DNA of 64,000 nt from Taibaiella soli. Lineage in GTDB: Bacteria > Bacteroidota > Bacteroidia > Chitinophagales > Chitinophagaceae. The notes beneath the pieces are model-generated. The model had not been told where the DNA came from. It saw only the letters and a list, made by a program, of their open reading frames with translations, and made no database searches. The position numbers were made by a program, and so were the translations under genes. Location: positions 145,195 to 209,194 of the forward strand of contig NZ_QKTW01000006.1 of assembly GCF_003236175.1 (NCBI RefSeq), in the 5' to 3' direction. This document shows, one piece after another, positions 29,699 to 37,898 of the stretch (position 1 is the first letter of the stretch; every line of letters begins with the position of its first letter).

Positions 29699-30367
29699 TT
29701 ATACACCGTTATCAACCGTCAATTGAATATTGAGTTTCTGAAACACGCCTTTCACGATGCGATCGCAGCGAATGAGATGGAACGGATAGATCGCATCTGT
29801 TTTGTAGTAAGCACTGATCTTATCTTTGAGCATGCTTTTGGCACGGTTCAGACGTACTTTCACGTTGATACGTCCAATACCAATAGCAGCAGCCGCTTCC
29901 TTCACGGAAAGGTCTTCCATTTCGCGAAGTACAAACACCAGGCGGTATTTTTCCGGCAGCTCACTCAAAGCATGTTCCAATGCCTTGCCCAATTCTTTGT
30001 TTAATAAATGATCATCGGGCACCGGCACATTATCTCTGATTTCCATTTCGTGTTCCTCCTTATTAATTGTATGTCCCTGAAACTTCTTTTTCCAGGCCAA
30101 ACACTCATTGATATGTATCCGCACTATCCATGTACTGAACATAGATCTGCGTTCAAATTTTCCCAGATTTTCGTACACCTTTATAAAGGTGCTCTGCATG
30201 GCATCTTCTACGTCCATCTCCTGACCCAGGATAGCCATACCGATTTTAAACAAACGCGGATTATAGCGTCTGATGATCACTTCAAACAATCTGGGCGAAC
30301 CTTTCTGTATTTCCTCAATCAACTCAATGTCCGACATCTGGTCGGTACGCAACGAGATTTGGCTCAT
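29699..30367 (-). CDS. ECF-type RNA polymerase sigma factor
   Basis: A 222-residue sigma-70 family protein. Region 2 covers about residues 20-90 (LFEVIIRRYNPRLFKIG, then DVEDAMQSTFIKVYENL), and region 4 about 128-180 (LPEKYRLVFVLREMEDLSVKEAAAAIGI, NVKVRLNRAKSML). It has an unusually long tail after residue 190 (YPFHLIRCDRIVKGVFQKL), a feature seen in a Bacteroidota subgroup. No anti-sigma gene follows it, so control may be at the level of transcription. It is divergent from another sigma-like gene 160 bp away. Confidence 0.92.
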   Translation of the reverse strand: MSQISLRTDQMSDIELIEEIQKGSPRLFEVIIRRYNPRLFKIGMAILGQEMDVEDAMQSTFIKVYENLGKFERRSMFSTWIVRIHINECLAWKKKFQGHTINKEEHEMEIRDNVPVPDDHLLNKELGKALEHALSELPEKYRLVFVLREMEDLSVKEAAAAIGIGRINVKVRLNRAKSMLKDKISAYYKTDAIYPFHLIRCDRIVKGVFQKLNIQLTVDNGV

Positions 30368-30529
30368 GTGTAAGTATTAGATAACTGAAAAGTAAAAAAC
30401 GTTACAAAAAATCGCCTATTTTTTTTGTAACCTTTTTCCCGGTTCTGTATCTATTCAATAGAGTCCAGCTATTTTCTTTCAGGCTAAAACGGGGAGTTTG
30501 CCAGATAAAAAGCTGAATACCTGCTTACT

Positions 30530-30988
30530 ATGACTATCGTTACAAGAGATCAGATCGAACATTATCTGCTTCAGGGTAATTATAAAGATGCTATCGCATT
30601 GCTTTATAAGAATTACTCAGCAATGCTATATGGCTATATTTTAAAATTCATTTCAGATGAATATGAAGCGCAGCAGATCCTGGTAAATCTTTTCACATCC
30701 CTTCCATCGATGCTATCGAAAGAGGTTGGGCAGTTAAACAGTGTTTACTGTTGGCTGCAGCAAAAAGCCCGTCATTTTATATTAACGGCTCCGGGACTCA
30801 AGGAAGAAGATGCAATAAGCGCCAGAAGATTTGAATTTCTACAAAATGCTGCCGAACGCGACCAGGTAATTTTTATGCGCATTTATCTGCAAGGCCGCTC
30901 CCGCCGGGAAGTTGCCTATGAATTGGGACTTACGGAAGAAACAGTTGCCCAATCATTGTATCATTCCATAAAGATTCTGAGAAAATAG
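30530..30988 (+). CDS. Divergent sigma-70-like protein
   Basis: A 152-residue protein with recognisable but altered sigma-factor parts. A region 2-like segment is at about 15-70 (ALLYKNYSAMLYGYILKFISDEYEAQQI) and a helix-turn-helix region 4 at about 100-150 (GRSRREVAYELGLTEETVAQSLYHSIKILRK). The usual DAEDLVQE-type motif in region 2.2 is replaced by YEAQQILVN, so core-polymerase binding may be weak. It diverges from the ECF gene at 29699. It could be a specialised ECF factor or a decaying one. Confidence 0.75.
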   Translation: MTIVTRDQIEHYLLQGNYKDAIALLYKNYSAMLYGYILKFISDEYEAQQILVNLFTSLPSMLSKEVGQLNSVYCWLQQKARHFILTAPGLKEEDAISARRFEFLQNAAERDQVIFMRIYLQGRSRREVAYELGLTEETVAQSLYHSIKILRK

Positions 30989-31014
30989 TTATTGCCAGCC
31001 GCACCAGGAACAAT

Positions 31015-31028
31015 CTGGCAGCTGCCAG
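31015..31028. repeat. Perfect 14-bp palindrome
   Basis: CTGGCAGCTGCCAG, 27 bp downstream of the sigma-like gene; a partial relative (TTGCCAGC) lies 25 bp earlier. Possible hairpin without a T run. Confidence 0.5.
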
Positions 31029-31189
31029 GTAAAAATCCGATAAGCCGCCGGCTTGTTCTAACTGCCGTATACTTTTGATATTTCAGATTTCGTAGACAGA
31101 ATGGTTGTTTTTATTCCATTGCCCGTTACCCTGCATCGAATTCTCACATCGCCGTATTATTTTTACGCTACTCACGAAATCTAACCACT

Positions 31190-31507
31190 ATGTTTTTTCT
31201 TTTGTCTATTCTGGCCCTTGGCCTGTTTATCGCGCATGTGATTTTGCTGTTCACTTCATTTCCTCAAAAAGGATTTCAGCGCTCGCGATATTTTTATTCG
31301 CACCTCACGTTGTGGCTCACCGGCATTATTGTTTTTGGTCTTACCACCCTTTATTCAGGCGACGGCCAATCTGTGTTGCTCGATTATTTTGACACACCGG
31401 TAAAAAAAATAATGATCCTTGTGGTTACGCTGATCTTATCCATCACCGCACATCTGATAGTAAAGACGCTGGTACTGCCGAAAAAGAAAGCAGTTCCTGC
31501 TACCTGA
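31190..31507 (+). CDS. Small three-helix membrane protein
   Basis: A 105-residue integral membrane protein with three predicted transmembrane helices: about residues 2-22 (LLSILALGLFIAHVILLFT), 38-56 (HLTLWLTGIIVFGLTTLYS) and 72-94 (IMILVVTLILSITAHLIVKTL), ending in a lysine-rich tail. No family or function is recognised. It lies between the sigma-like gene and a convergent outer-membrane gene and ends near a shared terminator. Confidence 0.7.
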   Translation: MFFLLSILALGLFIAHVILLFTSFPQKGFQRSRYFYSHLTLWLTGIIVFGLTTLYSGDGQSVLLDYFDTPVKKIMILVVTLILSITAHLIVKTLVLPKKKAVPAT

Positions 31508-31523
31508 TAAAATAACAGTAAAT

Positions 31524-31565
31524 GAAAACGCCCGCTGCACTAAAATGCTTGCGGGCGTTTTTTAT
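31524..31565. terminator. Bidirectional terminator
   Basis: AAAACGCCCGC pairs with GCGGGCGTTTT around a 15-base loop, with T on the plus strand and A (T on minus) on the other side. The right arm touches the stop codon of the convergent outer-membrane gene. Confidence 0.9.
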
Positions 31566-32479
31566 TTCCAGGGATTGTTGCCGAATGAATACGAAACAGT
31601 CAGCATTGGGCCCTGGTACCCTCCTCTATAATTCCCTTTCCAGTCATCCCTTTCTATATTTGATTTTACTACAAAACCATTGTAAGCGACGTTGACATTA
31701 AGATTTTGCAACGGAGTATAAGTTAAACCGAGCAAGCCATTGAAGACACTTCCATAAACATTATTCACCGTCAGGGAAAAATAAGAAACCGCCCCGTTGA
31801 GCGCCCAGTTCCGTGAGATTGAAAGTCCGCCCCAGATACCTAAATCAGGTAAAGGCGTTGTAAAATTAAAATGGTCCGCAAAATGCGCAGTAGCCAAAGC
31901 ATTGTTCACTTTTACCGTGGCATCAACTGCGAGTCCCACCCGAAGCTTCAATATATGCACACCGGCCAGCAGCCCCATTTCATATCTGGAATTAGAAATG
32001 ATTGCGTAACCATAGGAAAGGTGAAAGACATCGGCATTAAAATAGGCATGCGTTGGGGCCTCTAACGGATAAGTACGATTTTTAAATACTACTTCTTTGG
32101 TCAACATTTTATCTGCTGTACGATAGAAGGAATGATACGCGAGTGTAAAACGAGATCTCCTCGATGCTCTCCATTGCGCCTCGCCATAAAAAGATTTTGT
32201 CATGGTAGCAAAACCCAGGTCTTTCTCAAAATTTATGTCCGTTCCAGATGTCCCGTCGAGATAACTGGCAGACATATTCGTGTTACTGAATAACGCAAAT
32301 AAACCAGCTGAAACTGTAAATCTTTTTACAAACCAGGGAGCGGACTTCTTTGCTTTAGCAGTGTCTGTAAACGCTGTTTCATTTTCACGGTTTTCGATTA
32401 TTACCTGAGCTTCTGCGGTATAAAACTGGCTTGCAATCAAGAGTAAAAGAAACAGCTTTTTAAATATCCTAATGGTCAT
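31562..32479 (-). CDS. Predicted outer-membrane beta-barrel protein (paralogue 1)
   Basis: A 305-residue exported protein. The ATG at 32479 starts the signal peptide (MTIRIFKKLFLLLLIASQFY, cut near TAEAQ); an earlier start would add 15 unlike residues. The mature part has alternating strand patterns (FTVSAGLFALFSNTN, SRFTLAYHSFYR, YEMGLLAGVHILKL) and ends in SYSFGNNPWK, consistent with a beta-barrel. It shares most motifs with the upstream gene at 32634, so the two are tandem duplicates. The function is unknown; T9SS and pore roles are not indicated. Confidence 0.8.
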   Translation of the reverse strand: MTIRIFKKLFLLLLIASQFYTAEAQVIIENRENETAFTDTAKAKKSAPWFVKRFTVSAGLFALFSNTNMSASYLDGTSGTDINFEKDLGFATMTKSFYGEAQWRASRRSRFTLAYHSFYRTADKMLTKEVVFKNRTYPLEAPTHAYFNADVFHLSYGYAIISNSRYEMGLLAGVHILKLRVGLAVDATVKVNNALATAHFADHFNFTTPLPDLGIWGGLSISRNWALNGAVSYFSLTVNNVYGSVFNGLLGLTYTPLQNLNVNVAYNGFVVKSNIERDDWKGNYRGGYQGPMLTVSYSFGNNPWK

Positions 32480-32633
32480 GTATTTTCGACAAATATTCAT
32501 AACCAACAGAAGATCAATTACCATGCCATTTTTCGCAACAACAACAGACGAGCGATTAACACACCACTAACAATACCTATAATGGCGGCAAATAAATTTT
32601 ATTGATGCAAAAGGGGGAACCAAAAAGATTACT

Positions 32634-33548
32634 CTATTTCCAGGAATAATTGCCAAAAGAATAGCCTACAGTCAGCACTGGACCATTATAATTCCATTTC
32701 AAATCACCTTTCCAGTTGTCCCGTTCTACATCAGCTTTTATGTTGAGACCTGTATACGCGAGACAAAGCCGAAGATTTTTTACCGGGCTGTAATTTATAC
32801 CCAACGTGCCGCCGAGAATTCTGCCGTAGATATTATCAACAGAAAGAGAGAGCCAGCCAAACTCCGCATTGATCGACCAGTTTTTTGCAAAAGCATAGCC
32901 GCCCCAGACACCGAGATCCGGCAATGGCGCGGTAAAATTAAATTCATCGCTGTAACTGGCACTGCCAGCTCCTGTGTTGGCGGAAATACCTACACCTGTT
33001 TTCATGATATGCGCACCGATCAAAAGACCTACCTCGTATTTAGGATTAGTGATAATTGCATAACCGTAAGAAAAACGTACGATGTCTGTATTGAAATGAG
33101 CGTTTACCGAAGCGCTGATCGGATAAACATTGTCTTTGAAATCGATTTCTTTTTGCAAAGTTTTATCGGCGCTGCGATGTAAAGAATAGTAAGTAATATC
33201 AAACCGCGATCTCCGTGAAGCGCGCCACTGCAGGTCTGCATAAAAAGATTGTGTAGACGATTTAAAACCGAGATCGTCTTCCAGATCAATATTGGTACCG
33301 ATAGAGCCATCGGTAGTACCTACTTTGATGCTGGTATTATTGATTGGCATAAATAAACCTGCCGACAAAGTAAATCTTTGGACAAACCACGGCGGTGTGG
33401 GTTTCTCTTTTTTCTCCTTAAGCGAATGAATACTTTTTGATCCGCCGGCATCGGAAAGCTGCGCGTGTGTAATATCAGCTGCGGCCACAACCAACGCTAC
33501 TATAAGCCCCAGGGCTTTTACATTGAAAGTCCAATTCCCACTTTTCAT
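32634..33548 (-). CDS. Predicted outer-membrane beta-barrel protein (paralogue 2)
   Basis: A 304-residue exported protein with a signal peptide ending near AAADITHAQ. The motifs PPWFVQRFTLSAGLFMPINNT, TQSFYADLQWRASRRSRFD, PLPDLGVWGGYAF and YNGPVLTVGYSFGNYSWK match paralogue 1 position by position. The last residue pattern is typical of outer-membrane barrels. It is probably cotranscribed with paralogue 1, 155 bp apart. The role is unknown. Confidence 0.8.
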   Translation of the reverse strand: MKSGNWTFNVKALGLIVALVVAAADITHAQLSDAGGSKSIHSLKEKKEKPTPPWFVQRFTLSAGLFMPINNTSIKVGTTDGSIGTNIDLEDDLGFKSSTQSFYADLQWRASRRSRFDITYYSLHRSADKTLQKEIDFKDNVYPISASVNAHFNTDIVRFSYGYAIITNPKYEVGLLIGAHIMKTGVGISANTGAGSASYSDEFNFTAPLPDLGVWGGYAFAKNWSINAEFGWLSLSVDNIYGRILGGTLGINYSPVKNLRLCLAYTGLNIKADVERDNWKGDLKWNYNGPVLTVGYSFGNYSWK

Positions 33549-33728
33549 AACAGATCTTTTTAGATGATCGTTGACAGAATAAACTATGCAAATGAAAACG
33601 GTAAAAACTTCGGTATTCTAATTGCTAATTTCGGCATAAATATGATGCCTTCGCCTCGCAATTTTTTGTCCTCTTACCGTAAACAGGCTTTATCCCAACA
33701 GATTATAAAAAAGATATTGTGCCAGAAA

Positions 33729-33759
33729 TTTGCAAAATCAGGAACCTTAACTATCTTTG
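33729..33759 (+). promoter_or_regulatory. Promoter of tRNA-Arg
   Basis: TTTG (33729-33732), exactly 19 bases, then TATCTTTG (33752-33759), 20 bp before the tRNA 5' end. Confidence 0.8.
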
Positions 33760-33779
33760 CAGTCCGATACAAACGGAAC

Positions 33780-33853
33780 GGCTGCGTAGCTCAACTGAAT
33801 AGAGCATCTCACTACGGATGAGAAGGTTTCAGGTTTGAATCCTGACGCGGTCA
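33780..33853 (+). tRNA. tRNA-Arg (anticodon ACG)
   Basis: A full cloverleaf can be drawn. The acceptor arm GGCTGCG/CGCGGTC has two G-T pairs, and the anticodon stem TCTCA/TGAGA carries loop CTACGGA with ACG at positions 34-36. The T-arm has loop TTTGAAT within CAGG/CCTG. There is no encoded CCA. The A34 would be deaminated to inosine to read CGU/CGC/CGA. It has a strong promoter upstream and a terminator 6 bp downstream. Confidence 0.95.
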
Positions 33854-33858
33854 CAACG

Positions 33859-33895
33859 AAAAAGTCTTGAACTAATCTTCAAGACTTTTTTATTT
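33859..33895 (+). terminator. Intrinsic terminator after tRNA-Arg
   Basis: AAAAGTCTTGAA pairs with TTCAAGACTTTT around a short loop, followed by TTATTTT. The A run on the left means it could also stop the convergent NmrA-type gene. Confidence 0.9.
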
Positions 33896-33924
33896 TCCAG
33901 CAATTAGTTTCAACGTAAAATCTT

Positions 33925-34821
33925 CTAATTACGGTCCCAATAAGCTGCTGCAAACTCTTTAGCGAAGTCCTGCAATGAAATACCTCGGGATGCCGGCAAT
34001 TTATTTCTGTTATAATCTTCCGTAAAACTCCCATCACGTAATGCCTCGCCAATCTCCACCATATAAGTTCTGGCCATCTCTTCAGAATAACCATTCTGCA
34101 CTAAACTGCTTAAAAGCTGTTCATCCGTAAATTCAACCCAGCTAACATCAGACCTTTCAACTGCGAGACCTAATACGTTCGCAATTTCAAAACCATTCTT
34201 CTCATCACTAACGATATATTGGATTTGCTTTCCGGAAATCGAAAAATCATTCAACGCGTTAAAAGCGACATCCGCTATATCGGCCGGATGCGTCAAGGGC
34301 AACTTTACCGAGCCGCTGAAATTATTACCTAGCATATTCTGGTATTTTATCATTGACACTGCACCGAAAAAATTGCTCATAAACATTCCCGGACGCAGGT
34401 GCAGCACATTTAACCCTACGATTTCATTCAGCTTTTGCTCTACATAGAAATTAGCCCCGGTAGGACCTAAACCATTTTCAAGATGCGCGCCAATGCTGCT
34501 TAAATTCACTGCGTATTTCACACCAGTTTCTTGCACAGCGTACGCATATTGAGCACCAACCTTTTTGATATAGTTTTTTAAATCGGCAGTATTAAAATTT
34601 GGTGGAATCATCAGATAAACTGCGTCGCTTCCCTCAAATGCCGATTTCACAAAAGAATAATCCGCAACAGAACCAATTAACGGCGTTGCATTAAACCCTT
34701 TAATTTCTTCCACTCGTCCTGCATTAGAACTGATCAGTTTTACTTCATGACCGGCTGATGTTAATTTTTCAACGAGCACACGGCTGATGTTTCCTAAAGA
34801 ACCTGTTACTGTAATTTTCAT
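33925..34821 (-). CDS. NmrA-like NAD(P)-binding protein (atypical SDR)
   Basis: A 298-residue Rossmann-fold protein. The nucleotide-binding motif is VTGSLGNISRVLVEKL near residues 4-19, with the altered GxxGNxS pattern found in NmrA/HSCARG-like proteins. The rest fits an atypical SDR without the usual YxxxK dyad in the expected place. Related proteins bind NAD(P)H or reduce quinones. It is transcribed divergently from an HxlR-type regulator, a common pairing in which the regulator controls the enzyme. The exact substrate is unknown. Confidence 0.85.
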   Translation of the reverse strand: MKITVTGSLGNISRVLVEKLTSAGHEVKLISSNAGRVEEIKGFNATPLIGSVADYSFVKSAFEGSDAVYLMIPPNFNTADLKNYIKKVGAQYAYAVQETGVKYAVNLSSIGAHLENGLGPTGANFYVEQKLNEIVGLNVLHLRPGMFMSNFFGAVSMIKYQNMLGNNFSGSVKLPLTHPADIADVAFNALNDFSISGKQIQYIVSDEKNGFEIANVLGLAVERSDVSWVEFTDEQLLSSLVQNGYSEEMARTYMVEIGEALRDGSFTEDYNRNKLPASRGISLQDFAKEFAAAYWDRN

Positions 34822-34847
34822 GTTTTTTGACTTTTAATTTTCTTTGT

Positions 34848-34855
34848 CAAAGCTA
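34848..34855 (-). promoter_or_regulatory. -7 promoter box of the NmrA-type gene
   Basis: TAGCTTTG on the minus strand, 26 bp upstream of the ATG, adjacent to the putative HxlR operator. Confidence 0.45.
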
Positions 34856-34861
34856 GGTTTA

Positions 34862-34897
34862 TACTTACTTTTATACCAGTACTTACCCCATAGTAAG
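34862..34897. promoter_or_regulatory. Putative operator of the HxlR-type regulator
   Basis: Two direct copies of TACTTAC (34862-34868 and 34880-34886, 18 bp apart) are followed by an inverted GTAAG (34893-34897). HxlR-family proteins typically bind such sites between divergent genes. Confidence 0.45.
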
Positions 34898-34904
34898 CAT
34901 CATT

Positions 34905-35300
34905 ATGACCGCAATAAAACAGACATCAGTTATCCAGGAAAACAAAAAAAATGCATTTGCCGCCTGCCCGGTAACATTTGTAATGGAGAGAATTGGCGGA
35001 TACTGGAAACCCATTATTTTATTTAATCTCTTGACAGGCACTAAACGATATAGTGAGCTGAAAAAATCTATACCCGCCATTACTGAAAAAATGTTGATTC
35101 AGCATTTGAAGCAATTAGAAACGGACGGATTAATTATCAGAAAATCGAAACCTGTGGTACCACCTTATGTGACTTACGAGCTGTCGAAACAAGGAAAAGC
35201 ATTAAAACCTGTTTTGCGCGCAATGGCGGAATGGGCAGTCGGTCACGGAGGGAAACAGTCGAAACAGTTTTCGAAGCAGATGGCGGATTTCCCGCTATAA
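34905..35300 (+). CDS. HxlR-family transcriptional regulator
   Basis: A 131-residue winged-helix regulator. The HxlR motif CPVTFVMERIGGYWKPIILF, with the lead cysteine at residue 21, is followed by KRYSELKKSIPAITEKMLIQHLKQLE and a wing (PYVTYELSKQGKAL). The conserved Cys can act as a redox or electrophile sensor in some members. It diverges from the NmrA-like gene and probably represses it. Confidence 0.92.
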   Translation: MTAIKQTSVIQENKKNAFAACPVTFVMERIGGYWKPIILFNLLTGTKRYSELKKSIPAITEKMLIQHLKQLETDGLIIRKSKPVVPPYVTYELSKQGKALKPVLRAMAEWAVGHGGKQSKQFSKQMADFPL

Positions 35301-35347
35301 ACGCGAGCATCGACGAACGTTAATTATCTACTGTCAACTAAATAACA

Positions 35348-36217
35348 ATGAAAAGATTACTCCGCACCATTTCACAACATGAGAAATTGCCGATCAGACT
35401 CAGCTCTGCAGCCCGCCATGATTTGCCTGCCGACGTAATACGCAAGCTGGCGCAGCCTCACCGGATGGAGTTTTACTTTTTTGTATTTATCGAGAAAGGA
35501 ACTGCAACCTATAATGTGGATATGACAGATATTACACTTACCGACGGACAAGTGCTTTTTGTGTTGCCCAACCAGATATTTGCACCGCCGCCAACCATTG
35601 ATCCGACTCTAAAATACTATAAACTTGCTTTCTTCGATCAGATACTGGCCATGTTGCCACAGCAATATGCTTTTCTGGTAAACTCGCTGAAAACACAGGT
35701 AGTTCACACCGATGAAGCTGCAAGAGAACGAATAAAATCTGTATTTGAGATACTGGCGAAATTGCTGCATACCGATACGAGGATGAAAGAAACAGAAATT
35801 CTGCTCGTCTATCTGGGCGCGTTGCTGGCTGAATTTAATAATGCCTACTTCAGGCAAGACGGAATAGCGACTGCTCATCCACGCTTATCAAAGTATATCG
35901 AATTCCAGGTTACAGTTGAAAACCATTTAACCGAACAGCAGTCCGTCAACACAATTGCGGCACAACTCGCAGTGACAACAAACAGTTTGTATGCGCTTGT
36001 GAAAGAATTCTCCGGGGTTTCTCCGAAAGAATTTATTACACACCGATTGATTTTAGAAGCACAGCGAAAACTACATTATTCCAATCTTTCCGTCAAAGAA
36101 CTAGCATACGAACTCGGCTTTAGCGATCCCGACTATTTCTCCAGATTATTCAAAAAAACAACCGGAAAAAGCGTCCGGAAATATTTAGAAGAGCTGCAGG
36201 ATTTGTCCGGTACTTAA
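35348..36217 (+). CDS. AraC-family transcriptional regulator
   Basis: A 289-residue regulator. The N-terminal half resembles a cupin-like ligand-binding domain (FYFFVFIEKGTATYNVDMTD, near residues 40-60). The C-terminal HTH_18 domain spans about residues 185-285 (VNTIAAQLAVTTNSLYALVKEFSG, then VKELAYELGFSDPDYFSRLFKKTTG). It lies 68 bp upstream of an SDR gene in the same direction, which it probably activates. The inducer is unknown. Confidence 0.92.
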   Translation: MKRLLRTISQHEKLPIRLSSAARHDLPADVIRKLAQPHRMEFYFFVFIEKGTATYNVDMTDITLTDGQVLFVLPNQIFAPPPTIDPTLKYYKLAFFDQILAMLPQQYAFLVNSLKTQVVHTDEAARERIKSVFEILAKLLHTDTRMKETEILLVYLGALLAEFNNAYFRQDGIATAHPRLSKYIEFQVTVENHLTEQQSVNTIAAQLAVTTNSLYALVKEFSGVSPKEFITHRLILEAQRKLHYSNLSVKELAYELGFSDPDYFSRLFKKTTGKSVRKYLEELQDLSGT

Positions 36218-36252
36218 TACGATTTGTCCATTTCTGAAGAATATGGTTCCGT

Positions 36253-36260
36253 TAGCTTTG
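36253..36260 (+). promoter_or_regulatory. -7 promoter box of the SDR gene
   Basis: TAGCTTTG, 25 bp upstream of the SDR ATG; no -33 box at proper spacing, consistent with a need for an activator. Confidence 0.4.
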
Positions 36261-36285
36261 CTCTGATTTATAAACAAACTCAAAA

Positions 36286-37023
36286 ATGAAAACAGCATTA
36301 ATAACCGGCGCCAACAAAAGCATTGGATTTGAAATAGCCAAACTGCTTTTGCAAGAGGGCATCTATGTTTTTGTAGGCAGTCGTGACCTGGAAAAAGGCG
36401 AACAAGCCGTCAAAGAACTGAAAGCTTCAGGATACAACAATGTAACAGCAGTAGCACTCGATGTCATCAACGACGAATCCGTTAAAGCAGCCCGCGAATA
36501 TATTGGTCAACAAACCGGAGTACTTGATATCTTAATCAACAACGCAGGCATCAGCGGCGGCATGCCACAATCCGCACTTACAGCAAGTTTAGATCAGTTC
36601 AGAAAAGTGTATGAGACGAATGTTTTCGGTGTGGTAAATGTAACGCAGGCATTTATGGATTTATTACAAAAATCTCCTGCGCCGAGAATTGTGAATGTGA
36701 GTTCCAGCCAGGGTTCTATCACTTTACACAGCGATCCGAATTACAAATATTACAACCACAAAGGCGCTGTTTATCTTTCGTCGAAATCCGCATTGAATAT
36801 GTATACGGTAGTGCTGGCGTACGAACTGCGTGACACACCGTTTAAAGTAAATGCAGTTAGTCCGGGTTTTACCAAAACGGATTTCAACAACAACCGTGGC
36901 ACAGGCACCGTTGAAGACGCGGGCAAAAGAGTTGTCAAGTATGCATTGATTGGTGAAGATGGTCCTAGTGGTAAGTTTTTCTGCGAAGAAACAAATCCGG
37001 AAACGGGAGAAATTCCCTGGTAA
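36286..37023 (+). CDS. Short-chain dehydrogenase/reductase
   Basis: A 245-residue classical SDR. It shows the TGANKSIGFEIAKLL nucleotide-binding motif (residues 7-21), NNAGISGG, a catalytic Ser in VSSSQG and the Tyr-Lys pair (YLSSK). The C-terminal PFKVNAVSPGFTKTDFNN is typical. The mix resembles plant-type carbonyl reductase-like SDRs, probably NADP-dependent. It is controlled by, or cotranscribed with, the preceding AraC regulator. The substrate is unknown. Confidence 0.93.
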   Translation: MKTALITGANKSIGFEIAKLLLQEGIYVFVGSRDLEKGEQAVKELKASGYNNVTAVALDVINDESVKAAREYIGQQTGVLDILINNAGISGGMPQSALTASLDQFRKVYETNVFGVVNVTQAFMDLLQKSPAPRIVNVSSSQGSITLHSDPNYKYYNHKGAVYLSSKSALNMYTVVLAYELRDTPFKVNAVSPGFTKTDFNNNRGTGTVEDAGKRVVKYALIGEDGPSGKFFCEETNPETGEIPW

Positions 37024-37035
37024 TCTACTTCCCAA

Positions 37036-37071
37036 AAGCCCTGTCCGATTGATACATTCGGACAGGGTTTT
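37036..37071. terminator. Bidirectional terminator between convergent genes
   Basis: CCCTGTCCGA pairs with TCGGACAGGG around a 9-base loop, with AAAA on the left and TTTT on the right. Confidence 0.88.
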
Positions 37072-37100
37072 CAGTAACGGCTGAGTTGCTGTTCAAAGTC

Positions 37101-37721
37101 CTATTCTGCTTTTTTCATTTTCTCTTCGAGTTCATCGATATCACTTGTCTTTACCTTCCCCGCACGTTTATAATTTGCCATTATCACACCGGTTGGTGTA
37201 ATCGTTGTTTCCGTCAAAGCAAACGCCGCAGGAATCACCCCATCACCAAAAAACTTCTTTCCTTTGCCGAGTGTCAGTGGATAAATCTTGAGCCAAAGCT
37301 CATCCACCAAATCATGCTTAAACAGCTGCTGCACAAGCTCACCACTGCCGTGTACCTGTATATCCCCACCTTGGGAATTTTTCAGTTTTTCTATATCGGC
37401 TACATTTTCAAGGAAAACACAATGCTGCCAATCCGACCTTTTTTTCGTTTTTGAAAGCACATATTTGGTAACATCGTTAACGCCAGGCCAATACTGCTCA
37501 TGCGTTGGCCAATAACCTTCAAAGATGTCAAATGTTTTCCGGCCTAAAAGAAGATCTGCAGGTTTCAATTGTTTTTTAAGGGCACTCATGCCTACTTCGT
37601 CAAAATAAGGAGCGACCCATCCTCCATATTCAAACCCACCTGAAGTATCCTCTTCCGGTCCACCTGGCGCTTGCATTATGCCGTCAAGCGTAATCATGGA
37701 TAAGACAATTATTTTTCTCAT
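37101..37721 (-). CDS. Dihydrofolate reductase-fold protein (RibD C-terminal-like)
   Basis: A 206-residue protein of the DHFR/RibD_C superfamily: MRKIIVLSMITLDGIMQAPGG at the N-terminus, DLLLGRKTFDIF near residue 56 and DIQVHGSGELVQQLFKHDLVDEL near residue 120. Such stand-alone proteins (YwjB/YyaP-like) are widespread; they bind NADPH, but their substrates are mostly unknown. A charged tail (DIDELEEKMKKAE) extends beyond the fold. It is a single gene. Confidence 0.9.
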   Translation of the reverse strand: MRKIIVLSMITLDGIMQAPGGPEEDTSGGFEYGGWVAPYFDEVGMSALKKQLKPADLLLGRKTFDIFEGYWPTHEQYWPGVNDVTKYVLSKTKKRSDWQHCVFLENVADIEKLKNSQGGDIQVHGSGELVQQLFKHDLVDELWLKIYPLTLGKGKKFFGDGVIPAAFALTETTITPTGVIMANYKRAGKVKTSDIDELEEKMKKAE

Positions 37722-37898
37722 AGCTGTTGCTGTTTAGAAGTGATTTATTGTCGCTACAAATCTCGGCAAGATTACTCTCGCAGTCACGGTGCAATTGCGA
37801 CAATAACTATGTGAAACACGAAAATACCTGGCTATTTATTATGCAGAAATCCGGACCTTCACCCCTACTCACCATGCAATCCTAAACACTCGACCAAA

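Noticed and set aside
33564-33821. Open frame of 85 codons upstream of and into the tRNA-Arg gene
   Set aside because: It runs through the tRNA promoter and the tRNA itself and has no family-like sequence.
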